Source of the DNA: Phoenix dactylifera
Taxonomy: Eukaryota; Streptophyta; Magnoliopsida; Arecales; Arecaceae
Length of the DNA stretch: 64,000 nt
Reading direction: 5' to 3'
Assembly: GCF_009389715.1 (NCBI RefSeq)
Contig: NC_052409.1
Location: forward strand, 124,001 to 188,000
Shown here: one piece after another, positions 35,201 to 48,247 of the stretch
Layout: every line of letters begins with the position of its first letter
Numbering within the stretch: the first letter of the stretch is position 1
Position numbers and translations under genes: made by a program
Notes under the pieces: model-generated
Databases searched by the model: none
What the model was told of the DNA's origin: nothing
The model's input: only the letters and a program-made list of their open reading frames with translations

Positions 35201-38200
35201 TTCTTTTTGCTGTCATCTACTTCTGCTATAACAGCACAGGTAGCTCTTCCTGTTCCACTGCTCATCCCCAGCCATCTTTTTGAGGCTATCAGCCACCTGT
35301 CAGGGCCTAGTTACAAATTAGATCAGGTCCTGCTGTTACAGCAAATCTGTTCTGCTACTGCCAGCAACCCACTAACAAACCTCCATCATGACTGTTATTT
35401 ATCCCTGCAAACTCTGATCCCTACAGGCTTGATAGCCCCTGCTGCTCAGATCCCTAGAGTTGCAGAAACAAATCCTGCTATTAGCCATCTTAGTTTATTT
35501 TCTTCCTTGAATCTAGACTGCAAACTGTTAGCAAAGACCCATTTTCATAATGCCCTTGCAAAGCTGGCTGTTCAGCTGTGATTCAACCCTAATCCCACTC
35601 CCCATCGTCATTCCATCAAGCCTATTGGTGCTCCTACAGCTTGAAGGCACATTAAGGCTGATCGCTGAGAATTGTGCATAAGCCTGTTGGGCCTGGCTGG
35701 ATTGGTGTGCAGATGCAATTGCAGCCAAAGAATCTGAAAGGAATTGAATGCAACCAGGCATGGTAATCATCTTGAACTCTTGACAACTGGTTGAATGATG
35801 CATAGCTTGTAGCTTGATTTTGCGAGAGTTAGGATCTGATTTGATCTCAGCAGATTGGCTTATCATTGTTTCTTTAATTTTGCATCACTCTAGGATTAGC
35901 CTTAGTGGATTACTATTTTCTACTTTATTCTTATATTTGTTTTGTTTAAATTGTTTCCATCTTCACTTAAATTAAGCTGGTTGTCTAGGTTCAGCTTATT
36001 CTCTTCAGTTCAGCATTCAATTTTATTCCATTGATTGCTTTGTTTTGCATTGTCCTTTTATTAGCGAGCATATAGAGTTCCCCTCTAGGGCTGTCCTGCA
36101 TCACTTTCATTAACATAAGAAGGAGATTTAAAGATACTAAATGTGCTGAACCCCATTACACAGTAATGGAATATGTGGCAATACATTGAAATATTGACAA
36201 AAAGACCTGTATGGACTTCCAGTATAAGAAGATACTTATCATTGGTAATATTAGAACAAAGCTCAAGAACATGGACAAACTTTCAGAGAAAACAATCCCA
36301 TGGTTGACATGGATTACATGTGGTAAGCATGACAACTTCTGGAAATCTAAAACAGGTTGACATAGGTGTAGTAACATCCACAACTATATTAAGTGAAGTC
36401 AACATCCTCAATTGAGAAAGGGGTTAACATCAATATTATAATCACCTGGGACATCAGTACCTGGCTTTAAATAACAAATTTCACAGGAAACTTCAAATAA
36501 GCCTCTACAACAACAATAAGCTTGCCATTTGGATGGTTCATCTGTAATACACCACCTTTCCTTAACAACATATATTGATATGAACACTCAATAATGGGAC
36601 ACAAATGTCATAGCAAATTGACATTCGCATGTATGGTCATTCTTGTCACTTAGTTGTCGTTATTTCCTAAAGGATGGCAGAAAAATTTGAGTGCACAAAT
36701 ACCCAGAAAATGAATATCTCTATTGCCACTCACAAAAGTGGGTTTTTGGGGTCAGTTTTGGAGTTCTGGCCAGTGAAAAAGACATAATATATATATATAT
36801 TATATATATATATATACTTCACCATTTCACCAGAGATAAAGGTGCTGCCAGTGCCTTCAGGTGTCATTTTTTTTATTAGCAACAACAAGCCTACTTACAT
36901 CTAACTTTTCGGTATCTAAACTTCTGCATCTACAGGCCTCATTACTTTTCACAAAACAATAACAAGGATATTCCTTTTTTTTAAGATAGGAGGATGAACT
37001 AAGGCAGTAGCTATATAATTAGAAAATAGTACCTTTTTGACGGTCTTGTAAGTAAGTTTTGCTACGAATCAAAAAAGTTGAAGATCTGCAGAAGCCCAAC
37101 TACAAAGCAATAGTAAAACTCGAGTCATTTTGAAGTGTAGCTCCATAGCAACATGGTAATTGCATCTTCCATTGAGGCATCCTGGTAGATCCCACATAAC
37201 CCTCTTTCTGAACTGCATAAAACAGTAGCAACACCCAATCAGACGAATATAGTGGCCATCCAACAACGCTATCATTGGGACTGAATACATGTTGCAAAAC
37301 CGTTTTATTTAAAAAAAAAATCAAAAGAAACACTCTCATACTAACCTGCAAGATCATGCAATCTTCTCACGAGTACTGCAGCGGTTGACAGCTTAGGCTG
37401 TCGCTGGTCCTGCCCAATGAATGCAACAAAGAAATAAGCAAGTGGCAAAATTCAACTTTTGATGAAGCAAACTATATGTATGAGTACGATTTAATGCTGG
37501 CACAAACATACACTTGAAAGAGAGTTTATGAAAACTTAATTATCTGCTTGTTTCGCTGTAAATGCTTGTGCAAGCAAAATGCTACCCTTTCTTTATCTTT
37601 TTCTTTTTTAAAGCAACTCTTGGAACCATTGCACTGTTGACAGGAGAAATGTAATGGACAGCAGAGTAGTTGGATATGGTATCATAACAATCTTTTATGC
37701 CAGCCTGTTTACACAGACAACAAAAGGCTGGAACCATCAAATTCAAGGTATAAACCAATTACCCCAAATGCACTATATGTCTGGGAGAGTTAAATGCAAT
37801 CTATTCATCAATTGTATGGACGGATGTATAAAGACATACTATGTACAATCTCACCACATACAACATTTGACTTTTGCAACTGAAATAGATTGCTGATTCC
37901 ATAAAAACTTTGGAAAATATATTTCCAAACAGAAGATCCGAGTAGAAGTGAATGGTAGTTAATAGAGGACAAAGTGAAAGCTTGACCCTCTGTTTTAGTG
38001 AGATGACTATGGTAATAACAATAGTCTACCAACCCCATGGGTATCTTTTTCAGTATGCAACAAGATCTTGATCCCAACATCTTCTTGTGGCTTTTGCACA
38101 CTTTTTTAATGTATTTTCTAATCCACCAGGCCTTTCTTCTCATTTCCTTTCATCATGTGTTTGCCTTGCCAGCTTCTGCATCTCCTCTTGATCATATATG

Positions 38201-41200
38201 AACCTAACTAAGTCCTTTTAGCACTTACTTGATTTTGACATTCACTTGCTTTGCTCTTTATTCCGCTGAGTTTGAAAGTTTTGAGGCCTAATTTCTTTGA
38301 AGGGTCTTTTGGTTCTACTACTTACACTACATTCATTGGATCCCTTAAACATGTTGGATTTTAATCAATTATAAGATCCTTATTTTTAACAGGTTTAAAT
38401 TCACCCAACTTTTTTGTTTTCAGTACCCCTCACCGTAACCATAAGATTTGCACCACCAATTGACTATTTTCTTTTAATAAAAATTTATCAGGTCATCCTT
38501 TAACAACTATATCAGAAGCGGGAAGCTCTACACCTCAACCTTCCAAAGTATGTGACAGTGTAACAACATGGACCCAATTGTCTGGAACCCACACCTGAGC
38601 CAACTCTGCTCCTCTTCCTCCTCTCGCCACAGCACACACCCCCCCCCCCCCCACCCCCCCCCCCCAAAAAAAAAAAACCCCCAACACCCCTGGGGAAACC
38701 CCTTCCTCTCCTCTCACATGAGACCCCATCCCATCCACCGTCTTCCCCATGCACCCCCTCTCCCACTCAACCCTCTCTTCCACCTGAGCACCACCACCAC
38801 CATTCCCCTCTCACTCTGCCACCATCTATCAGCCATTCCGCCACCCTCTTCGCTCTCCATCTCCCCCACCTCTCTTCTCTTTCTCTTCCTCACTCGCACC
38901 ATCTTCTCCTCCTCTCCAAATTTTGCCCCCCTCTTTCTCCTTAATCCCATTTTCTACCATTCTTCACCTATTTGGTAAGATCTCTATCCTCTCTCTCCCT
39001 CTCTTTTATAGTTTTTATTTCCCTCGATCCAAACCTAATTATGCCTTCTTGTGTAGAGAGAGGTGACCGACGGATTGAACAAGAGATCGGATTCCAAGCC
39101 CCAGCTTCTAGCTAGAGGCATGATTAAGGCGAACACCAATCCTATTGCTATTTGTTGGATTGACTATTGTAGATTTTGGAGCGGATCTGACATACCTAGG
39201 GAGAGATTTTATGCCATCGGCTACCTCCGGCGAGTTTTCGGTGATACGGTTATACATTTGGAATCCTCATGTTCTAGGAATTCCAAAGGACCCATATTGT
39301 AATCTTTGGATATATATTTTGATAATTATGAATTATGTTGTAGGAAAAACCTAGGCCTAAAGTTGATGGTGTCCATCAGAATCGCTTGATTTGACAAAGC
39401 TAATCATAAATTATATCTAAAATACTTTTAACTAAGTTTCATAATTTTGAAATTTTACTTTGTAAATTACAAATTACGTATCCTGCGTGAAATCTTGGGG
39501 CTTATTTTCATTGAGTTATGTGGGTTATGACTGCTTAGGCCTATTTTAGGGCTCTACTTTGAATGTCTAGGTTGTTTGTGATTTCCTAGTGTTAGAGAGG
39601 AATTGTCGTTGAGTGGCGAGACTCTTTGTTGGACTAAACATGTTTTGCAAGTAACCTTCTACCTGACTAGAGTTGCAACTCCATATCATCTAAAACATGT
39701 TTATGCTAATCATCCTATAAGATATTTGAAATGGAATATTTGTTGAATGTTTGTGGCACTTTATCCTCTAAAATGCTCTACCTTGTTATCTCATAAATAC
39801 CCATGTTAGATAATTTGTAATGTTTTATGAATTTGAGAACTATTTATTTGATATGCTTTTTTTTTGAGAATCACCTGCATTAGTTTTCATTGAAATATAT
39901 TTATGTAATTATTTCGCAAAAATACCATGGCGATTGTGGATTATAAATTAAGAAACAACTTCTTCGGATAAAATGCATGTAATTCTACGTAATACTAAGA
40001 CTTTCGGAACGTGCCAGTCTATATCACACCAAGCCGATACGAAGTCGACACAGAGCATTGGTTGGCACGGGATGTGTGTCCCAGCTAGCAAATATCCATG
40101 CTGGTGTTCTCTTCTTAGCACGTGCCAGGTTCAATATAATTTTGGTATTATATTAGCTAGCTATTGGCATAAAAACTGAAAATCGAATTTCAATGTTAGA
40201 TTCTTGCTAAAATTTTGTGCCATGTAAATGTAACTTGGATTAAGCAAGTGAAGATTTGTGACATTGGAACTCTAGGGCTTCATTGAAAAATCGTGTTTTC
40301 TAAATTATAGATTGTCGAGTATTTACAAAAAATACTGGAAATGTTGAGCATCTTTGCTTGGAACTTTTGAAACCATGTATTTTTGGATGTGGTTGGGATT
40401 CCTCTTAAAACCATGCAGGTTTTGTATTCTAAAACCCTACAAATAATTGTTTATGATTTGCAAATTTGGTAAATCCCTTAGCCATGTTTGTGATTTGAAA
40501 AAAATGAAATAAAACTAAATTTGCAAATAATTGAAATTTTGTGTTTACTTTGGAATCTCAGCCTAGCTATGTTTTGGATCTTACAATGAGGGTTATATAC
40601 ATTGGCACTTTGATTGTTCAAGAACTTGCATCATCTTGGACCGACTCCATGGCTAAATAAGTTCACTGGGCCTACTTGCAAGTGTTACATGCAAGGTATG
40701 CCATCTCAGTATCGGGCCCAGTGTCGGTGCCGCTGTATCACTATATTTGTACACCCAGTATGGAAGCCAATTCGGCATACCGAGTGTCTGTATGCCCCCA
40801 TAACGTGCGACGTTATCGAACCAATACGGTACGGTATGCTCCATACCATCCGATTCGGTATGATATGGCATACCCTGGTTACATGTGACATAGGAGGACC
40901 CATATAGTATGTGTTAATGCAGTTCATTGGACCTAGCTTGCAGGGGTTAGGTTCGGTACTTTGCGTCCTATCACAAGGATAATATAGCCATAGTCGTGTT
41001 GACTGATGAGTTGAAAACTATTTTTGAATGATTTATAAGTTGTTCACTGGAATTATATATGAAATATTTATTTTGGAAAATTGTTTATAAATTGCTCTTT
41101 GGAAGTATATGTGAAATATTGATTTTGGAATTATATATCAAATACTAGTTGTGAAAATTCTATCCTTATCAACAGTATTATTTTGCTTTACACACCCATA

Positions 41201-44200
41201 GTTTGTTGAAAGCTTTTTGTTGTTGTATTTGCTTGATCCCTCTCCAGTCATGGTTTTGGTTATTGGGTTTTGAGCTCGCCATTTCTCTCTCTTTTTTGAG
41301 CCCAAGGCTTAGGAGTTGGTAGGTAGTGCTAGGGGTGTGACCTTAGAGCAAGGCCCTGGACCTAACGTGGACTCAACCTCATTTTAGTTTTTGCTTTTAG
41401 AAACCTTCTGTTATAAATATTATTTTAAATGACTTGTTAAACCTTGGTGCAAGGCTCGCTATACCGGTGCATACCGTATTGAACCAATACGCAATCTCAT
41501 ACCATATCGACACTCGGTATACCTTGCCGTCTCGTATTGTACCGCATACCAACACTGTAATAGGATGGTACTGGTACGGAATTTGGTACCGAGACAACAA
41601 ACCTTGCCTTGGAGTATTTTGTGGATTTTTTTTTAACATTTAGCTTGTGGATTTGTTAATCGTGGTTGTTTTGGATGGCACATGGCGATGTCGAGTTATT
41701 AGAGAGTGTCAATATTGAACTTTGACTCTACCTACGTTGTTGAATAGTTGTTAGAATTGGTTTATGACTATTGTTTGACTGGTTGACACCTTGTATGCTT
41801 GTGGGGCCAAGCCCTACACGTGCCTGGGTTTGCCACCTCACTTGGCTCATGCTGCCAGGTCGGTGGCGTGATTATGTACCTATGAAATTTTTGACCGAGA
41901 GGAAGATTTATCTCTTAAAATTACTGAACATATTCGGAAGCCATGGGTAGAAAAGTTACCTGAGACTGCATGCCTGCATCAGAAGTCCACATGACCTCTG
42001 TTTGGTCATATTCCGATTCATCTAGAACATCAAAAAATTCATCAGCTGCATCATTCAATTGAAGGAATGAACCACTTGTTTTTGCAGGTTTGGCAGGAGA
42101 CTTTTCTGATCCTTCTAGAAATTCCTCACTCTTACTATTTTCACCAGCTAATTGCACTTCCGGTTCCGTGTCATGTGACGAAAAATCAGTGTGTGAATAG
42201 TTTCCCAATTTTACTCGAAACAATTCTCGTAGCGCTGCAAAAATAAAGTTGAAGTGCATACATCAGCTATATGGTCAAAAAAATTGTTTGTCAAAAGATA
42301 TACCAACCAATGGAAAAACAGGAGGTCATATTCTCAAGGGCATGTGTTACCTGCAACCCTCCCCAGCATTCGGATTGTTATGCATATTGCAGAAGAGGCA
42401 AATAAATAAGATTTCCAGAATTTCCAATCAATGGCTAGCATGTGCTTAACAACTGATATATTTCCTTGGTTTGCAGGAGATATAACATATCCTCCACCTA
42501 CAACGGTGCATGAATTGAATTATTATGCAGCTATTTTACATCTGTGAGATGAGTTAGCAAGCATATTGCAGCATGATCAGGACTAGGCAATTCCATTGCC
42601 GAATACTAAGCATACATTACTTTTAAGGCAGGCACGAATATAGCCTCTCTCAGGTCGACAATTTTGGTGGAACACAGAGTGGTACAGAATTACTGCAATC
42701 AGTGAGTGTATTAGCTCATGATAAAGCCAAATAACCTGACAGAAAGAAGAAAATTTACAGGCATTACCATATGTTCCATCATCTTCCCTTCTCCAATAAC
42801 GCCTCAACAATAGATCTCTCCGTTTCATGCCCCTACAAGCAAAATTTAATGCCATGAAGATCAAGTAAGAATGTAGACAAATTAACGGACATGTTTTATT
42901 GAAGATGTTAGTAAATTGAAAAGCTTTATAGGTCTGGAGTCTGACCAAGGCAACCAATCGCTATGCAATTTCTTGTGAATAATATCAGTATGACCATCCA
43001 GATGTTCAATCACACTGCCGCGAGCAAAACAGAAGTCCCATCTGCAAGAAATTTTATCTTAACCAACAACCACGGCAACCAGGATACTTCAATTTAATAC
43101 TAAGAGCAACATGTCTTACTAACTTCTACATGTACATTACGATTGAGATAGTATAGGCATGTACAATGAAGATTTAGGAGGCTTCAGTAAGGTGGGGCAT
43201 GTTAATCTGTGATAGAGGATATAGGAAAAAGAGGGTAAGACCTAAGATAACATAGAAGGAAGCAGGGAGATAGGATACAGAAAAACTTTGTGAGATAGTA
43301 TAGTCAATGAAGATACAGAAAAACTTTTTGCATCTCAGATCCTATACAAAAAAATCCATACATCGCAAATATACAGATAGAACTATAGGACAAAAACATA
43401 TGATTTTCTGCATGGATATCAATGTTTATAGAAGGAAGCTGTGAGATAGGAACCCTGAATAGGAACAATTGGCGAATGAGGATCCATAAAGCCAACCCCA
43501 AGGGGTCGGGGCATCGCTAGATGGTTATGGTTGTAGTTTTCTTTTGATAGTTGCTACTATAAAATTCATTTCTTGTATTATTTCACTGTCACCCTATTGC
43601 TATTGGGATGTCTATTAGATGTCTTTATCATGATAAAAATTGATGACATGGAATTCCATTTAGAAGTTTAGATTGTGGCACTGAAGTGTTGATAGATGGG
43701 TCCCCCTTTTTCTAAAAAATGTATGAAGCACATGTAAGTCTAAATGCCATGTGGCTTTTAAACAAGATGGCATCAGTTGGAAGCTCTAAAACACAACATC
43801 AGAGTTAGTCTTACTCTGATCTTGATGGACCAAGAGACATAACTGTCCGGAAAATCGCCTCAGGAGTTGCATCAACCACACCTACTGCCATGATAGCTGG
43901 ATGGTCATCCCAGCACTGAGGAGAGGAGCATATTCAATAATAGCAATTCAAAAAAATGACGAACTGACTGTCTATTGATCAAATTTATAGATACCTTCCG
44001 ATGGAAATCACCATCCTTTGCTTCTTTAAATAGCCGTAAGCCTACATTGAAGTGGAAAAATTAATTGTAGAAGGCTAGGTGGAGTAAAATATGAGAAACA
44101 AGAAATAATTACCATTTTTGCAGCCAAATATTGTCCATGGAGAAGGTGCAATAACATCAGATGCCATTGGATCTGTGTGTATGGATGAAAAAACAGTCCA

Positions 44201-45122
44201 ATCTAGCAAAAATTACATGTAAATGTTTCATTCGAGGGGCAATATCACTAAGAATGATAAGAATTATCAGGATATCAAATAACCAAATAGAGGGCTAAAA
44301 TATCACTAAGATGGCTATATATTATTATTAACAACAAGGAACAGGAATGTAAAACATAAGGATTAAGAGACTACTATTTCTTCATGAACAATCAAGTGCA
44401 AAACTTTGAAAGAAAAGAAAAAGAAGAGAAACCCCTCTGAATAGAATCGAAAACACATCATGCTTACCTATGGAGTGCATCCGACTCCTTCCCTTGCTCT
44501 GGCTCAACCTATCAAATCAATACACAGAAAAATGAGAAGCACAAGTTATATGCTGAAGCAGAATTTTTAAAAATATTGATATAAAGGATCAAATACAGTA
44601 ACAACCATCTTGCTATCAACACCAATGAACTATGTCCTCAGAAGTCATAGTGCTCCTCAAGTAGTAGCACAAAATTGATAAAGATATTGCAGATAGGTGA
44701 TGATGCCAAGCTAAGATCATGTTCTTTGCAAATTGAGAGTCTCATCTTGGCTGAGATATTTGTTCTTATTGATATTAGGTACTCACCAATACAATATTAT
44801 TAAAATATGGGCCCTTATTAACCAGAAAGTTGTAAACCAACAAATTGTGAGATATTAGTTGATATGATTTCAAATACTGGCTGAGGTTTATTATTTTTCT
44901 TCCACAATGGATGAAAGAATTGAGCATTTGGGTGGAGAGAAGTAGCAGCTAACCAGACAGTGGAGTGGCATACTGTGCAGGAGTTGCAGCTGTAGATGGA
45001 CAGCAGGCAGTGTGAGTAGAGGATGGAGATGAGAGAGCAAGAGAAGTGGATCAGCAGCATGCAGCAATCAGAAATGGAGGCAGAGAAGAGGTGTGCTGAG
45101 AAAGCAAGAGAGAGAGAGAGGT

Positions 45123-45156
<34 letters not shown>

Positions 45157-48100
45157 GGAATGGGTGAGGGGTCAGCAGCAGCAGTAATGTTGAGGGACAA
45201 TGGTGGCAGGGGGGGTGGTCAGGGAGGAAGGGTTGGCACTGCAGATCAGGTAGGAGAGAAGGAATGTTAGGGGCATTTCATTCATTATTTCCAGAATCTT
45301 AGCATCTAGTCTGAGATTTTCTAAAAAAATAAGAAAGACATATAAAATATTCTCCAACTTTACATCTTGACCAATATAAAATGATATCTTGGTTCATCTT
45401 AGTACCAATCACTCACTGATATAGCTGAGATATTGGCATTTAAAAACCTTGCTGAAAATCTACCCAGATGCGGGTGCAAGAAAGTGGATATTTTAGAGAT
45501 ATTTTTAGTAAAGAAGTGCTTAGGAAGTGGGTGAAGGTATTCTAAGAAGCCTCTGAAGCCAGTGCATTACCCTACATAATGGTAAGTTAATTGAGGGCAT
45601 GTTGCTATTACCCTTAGCATAAATACAGCCTAAGGGAAATATATAAAAGCATTGCTTTCTATCATGACCTACAGATAATTGTATAACCATGTTAAGCACA
45701 AAAAAGACGGAGTATGTATAGAAGAGAGGGAGTACGTACAGAAAGACTCCATGATGAACTTGGGCAAATTGCATAGACAAACAAGATAGACATTCATTTC
45801 ACAAATATGTCAAAAAGTTGTGATATTCTTGCGATAATTATATGCATCCTAAAAAAGTTTTAGTTTCTGAACCTTTTAATCTTTGGATAAATCATCGCCT
45901 AAAATACAATTTTGATTAAACCAAATCAACATTTCACCAGGCCACTATTTCCAACATATTTAAGTAATTTTTGGTCTATTGCATTTACAGATAAGTGATT
46001 AACATTCAATTCAATTTGGACTAAATTGAAATCAGGATTGGGCATTTCCATATGCAGGCGTGTGCATGTGTATTCCTGCTTGCGTGTATGCAAGAAGGTG
46101 TATGTTCACACATCTGTGGGTTTGCGCATGAGTGCATGCACTTGTGCATCGTACAAGCAGTTCTACAACATATTTAGTAGTATCATCTAAGTTGTTGGTG
46201 TAACTGTGAGAAGCGGATGCAATGGATTGCTCTGCAAAGCTTATTCATAGTTATCTTTAAGGTTTACTTCCATCAGAATACCCATCTCAGCCTAAATAAC
46301 TCTGGATAGGATCTAATAGATTTATTTTGTTTCTCATGTAAGATAATGACCTAATAGAATTTAAGTACGTTCATGCGTAGAATATCTTAACTCATGAAAG
46401 TCTCCACTTAGTTATTAAAGGCTTTCTGTAACTTATGGCCCCTGCAAGCACTATAATTATACACACTGATATATAGACCATTTAATAATATACATAAGCA
46501 TATAGTAAGTTTCCAAATTATATTACATGAAACTGTCTCAAAGAAAATGCCGCCTACCTTGTGTCTATAAGGAATAAACAGAAACAAAATTAATGAATGA
46601 CTGGTGAGTAAGTCCTAGTAATAGAAGGCAGGCTTATGCATTACCTTAAAGATGGCCATCTTCTTCTGGAACAAGCCACCGCATTCTCTCTTTTGATTGG
46701 GCACTCCTGTAATCGAGAAAAGAACGACAATTATATGGTTCTAATAAAACAAACGAACTTCAATGAGAGCAAGAAAACCTTTAATGCTGCTTCCATTAAG
46801 GATCGTATCCACCGAGCTGCTTCCTCTGGACTCCTAGCTCCCAACTGCAGACTCAAAGTGTGATACTTGACTATCATATGTTACTGATATAAGGTGAGAA
46901 TGAAGAAAACAGCAACAATTACTGAAGAGATCACTGTGACATTAAGATTGTATATTCCGCGCACCTTGAGTTGGTCATTGTGGTTGGCAGCATTGTATAG
47001 CATAAAAATAAAGAAAACCTGCAGGATGGCACCAAAGTCAAAAATTTAGCAGAACAAATAATAGTAGAAGTGAAATATCTATCAATATATATTTCGTCAT
47101 ATGGTCAGGGTATTCTTACATTCCTGTGGATGCTCTCTCTCCCATTATCAGCGACACGTATGCAGGAATCAATTAGTGCACTTCTTATAGGATCCTGACA
47201 GAAACAATATATACATGGTAATTTTGAAGTCGGTGATTCGATTTCGCTCAGATAATAGACTGGTCAGTTTTAGGCATGCAAAAAACTCAAAGAAATCCTA
47301 TTCAAACGATCGCATTAAATGCCTGTATGAAGAGTACAATAAGAAGTCACACAGCCACAATCTGCTCATTCCTTGTAAATGCAATAATGGAGGTGGGCTC
47401 CGCCCATAAAGGGAAATCCGTGTTGGTGTAATTAAAATCACAAATCGTATCAGGTATATACGAACGCATTCTTGTGCCGTATCCTGATAATACATATGTA
47501 TATAAAAACCTTCTCGAAAGTGCCTCCCATGCTCTACGATCAATCAAAGAAATCATGAAGTTCATAGTTTTTCAGTGCTTAAATTAGCATGAAAAGTCCA
47601 TTAACCCCTTACTCAACTGCCGAACGACAAACATGAAAGAAGAAACACCATCACACGAGAATAAGGTAAGGAGATAAAAGATTGTCCAAATCTGTGGAAA
47701 TCGCCCCTTGGAACCATGTCAGCTCAACTAGAATTCAGATCAAATCAAAAGTAACGTGCAGATTGCGGATAATCTACATAAGCTCGACGCTTCGATCATT
47801 CATACATGAAAGATAATGGAAAAGGGGAACGGATTCAAGAGACGGAGGAAAAGGGGGGAACATATTCTCGATCGCGTAAGCCCCAACCAAGCGCATGTTT
47901 TCAAGAACCCTCAATACCAGATCGAGAGAAACCCGGAATCCCTGGCTCTCCTTTTTTTTGGCTCTTGGAACCCGGAAAGACAAACTAGTACGCCCTTGAG
48001 AACCCACCAAGAAAGATAATAAAGCAATAAAAAGAAACAGAATCAGGAGAATCGCAACCTCTCTGGTCGATGTCGGGATGGTCTTGTAGCAATGGAGGGA

Positions 48101-48247
48101 GTTGTCTTCGAGAACGAAGTAGCGGCGTCTCGAGGACTGCAGCCCGAAGCGATTGGACCGGATGAGGTACAGCCACCCTTCCATCCTTCCCCCTTCGGCC
48201 TCCGACTGCGACTGCGACGGCGACTGCGACGGCGAGGAACCGCCCAT
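32276..48247 (-). CDS. EDR2-like protein (PH, START and DUF1336 domains), 22 exons, last 7 exons damaged
   Basis: Exons (minus): 48247-48059, 47194-47120, 47018-46965, 46844-46779, 46706-46645, 44508-44468, 44202-44113, 44041-43995, 43915-43815, 43041-42946, 42832-42768, 42692-42621, 42497-42351, 42234-41960, 37409-37346, then 37212-37033, 34455-34357, 34273-34223, 34124-33985, 33865-33773, 32669-32574 and 32363-32276. The first 15 join in one open frame (about 481 codons). PH domain: residues 22-128 (MEGWLYLIRSNRFGLQ). START domain: about 163-370 (MKRRDLLLRRYWRREDDGTY; SYLFASSAICITIRMLGR). An acidic linker follows, then DUF1336. Nearly all of the last 7 exons need single-base corrections to read the family pattern (FRNSRFKLIP-like, ACLVGQALEINYFRG, IEMAFLVQ, TCRLNHLD). 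Arabidopsis EDR2 limits defence-linked cell death and binds phosphoinositides. The expected product is about 730 aa. Confidence 0.85.
33270..33415 (+). mobile_element. tRNA-derived SINE
   Basis: Has a polymerase III A box (TTGGTGCAATGG, about 33284-33294) and B box (GGATTTGAGTCC, 33326-33337) at normal spacing, and then GGTTAGGTCTATACCTAGTTTGCCCCTC. That last block resembles the conserved 3' domain of angiosperm Au-like SINEs. It lies in intron 20 of the EDR2-like gene, opposite to its direction. Target duplications were not resolved. Confidence 0.65.
34820..36060 (+). mobile_element. Possible LTR retrotransposon fragment in EDR2-like intron 16
   Basis: Contains a TATA-like motif (TTTTATATAAAG, near 34997), an AATAAAAG motif near 35105 and a 124-codon Leu/Ser/Pro-rich frame (35207-35581) without a clear domain. 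The order (TATA, polyadenylation-like signal, then a frame) fits an LTR followed by an internal region, but no terminal pair or gag motif is seen. Confidence 0.25.
38639..38677. repeat. C14-A-C12-A12 homopolymer cluster
   Basis: Two C runs separated by one A and followed by twelve A residues, within intron 15/14 DNA of the EDR2-like gene. Open frames on either strand here are products of this low-complexity sequence. Confidence 0.9.
40692..40877. mobile_element. MITE copy B, perfect 8 bp target duplication
   Basis: Starts CAAGGTATGCCATCTCAG and its reverse-complemented end reads CAGGGTATGCCATATCAT. It is flanked by GTTACATG at 40684-40691 and again at 40878-40885. Length 186 bp, GGTAC/GTACC-rich and non-coding. 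This is the best-preserved copy and defines the family ends. Confidence 0.85.
41450..41606. mobile_element. MITE copy C
   Basis: Starts CAAGGCTCGCTATACCGG and ends GGTACCGAGACAACAAACCTTG. The flanking 8-mers CCTTGGTG and CCTTGGAG match at 7 of 8 positions. It is shorter (157 bp) than copies A and B, and the interior has the same TACCG/CGGTA composition. Confidence 0.75.
43128..43545 (+). mobile_element. RTE-type retrotransposon 3' fragment in EDR2-like intron 9
   Basis: The plus strand reads DRGYRKKRVRPKIT.KEAGR, a decayed copy of the C-terminal RTE block, and ends with AAGCCAACCCCAAGGGGTCG and GGGGCATCGCTAGATGGTTA, the usual RTE tail. The 27950-28780 element has the same tail type, so both belong to the same broad family. 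Opposite in orientation to the host gene. Confidence 0.65.
45123..45155. repeat. G33 homopolymer
   Basis: Thirty-three consecutive G on the plus strand, preceded by (GA)n. It lies in intron 5 of the EDR2-like gene, so the pre-mRNA would carry C33. Confidence 0.95.

Larger units (their letters stand above)
37410..41959 (-). other. 4.5 kb intron 14 of the EDR2-like gene
   Basis: Holds the C/A homopolymer cluster, MITE copies B and C, and unassigned repeat-like DNA (38.5-40.6 kb) with pyrimidine-rich segments. No transposase, reverse transcriptase or independent gene could be read. Confidence 0.5.

Noticed and set aside
38512..38978. Gly-rich and Pro/Ser-rich frames on both strands
   Set aside because: Driven by the C/A homopolymer cluster and pyrimidine-rich DNA inside an intron.
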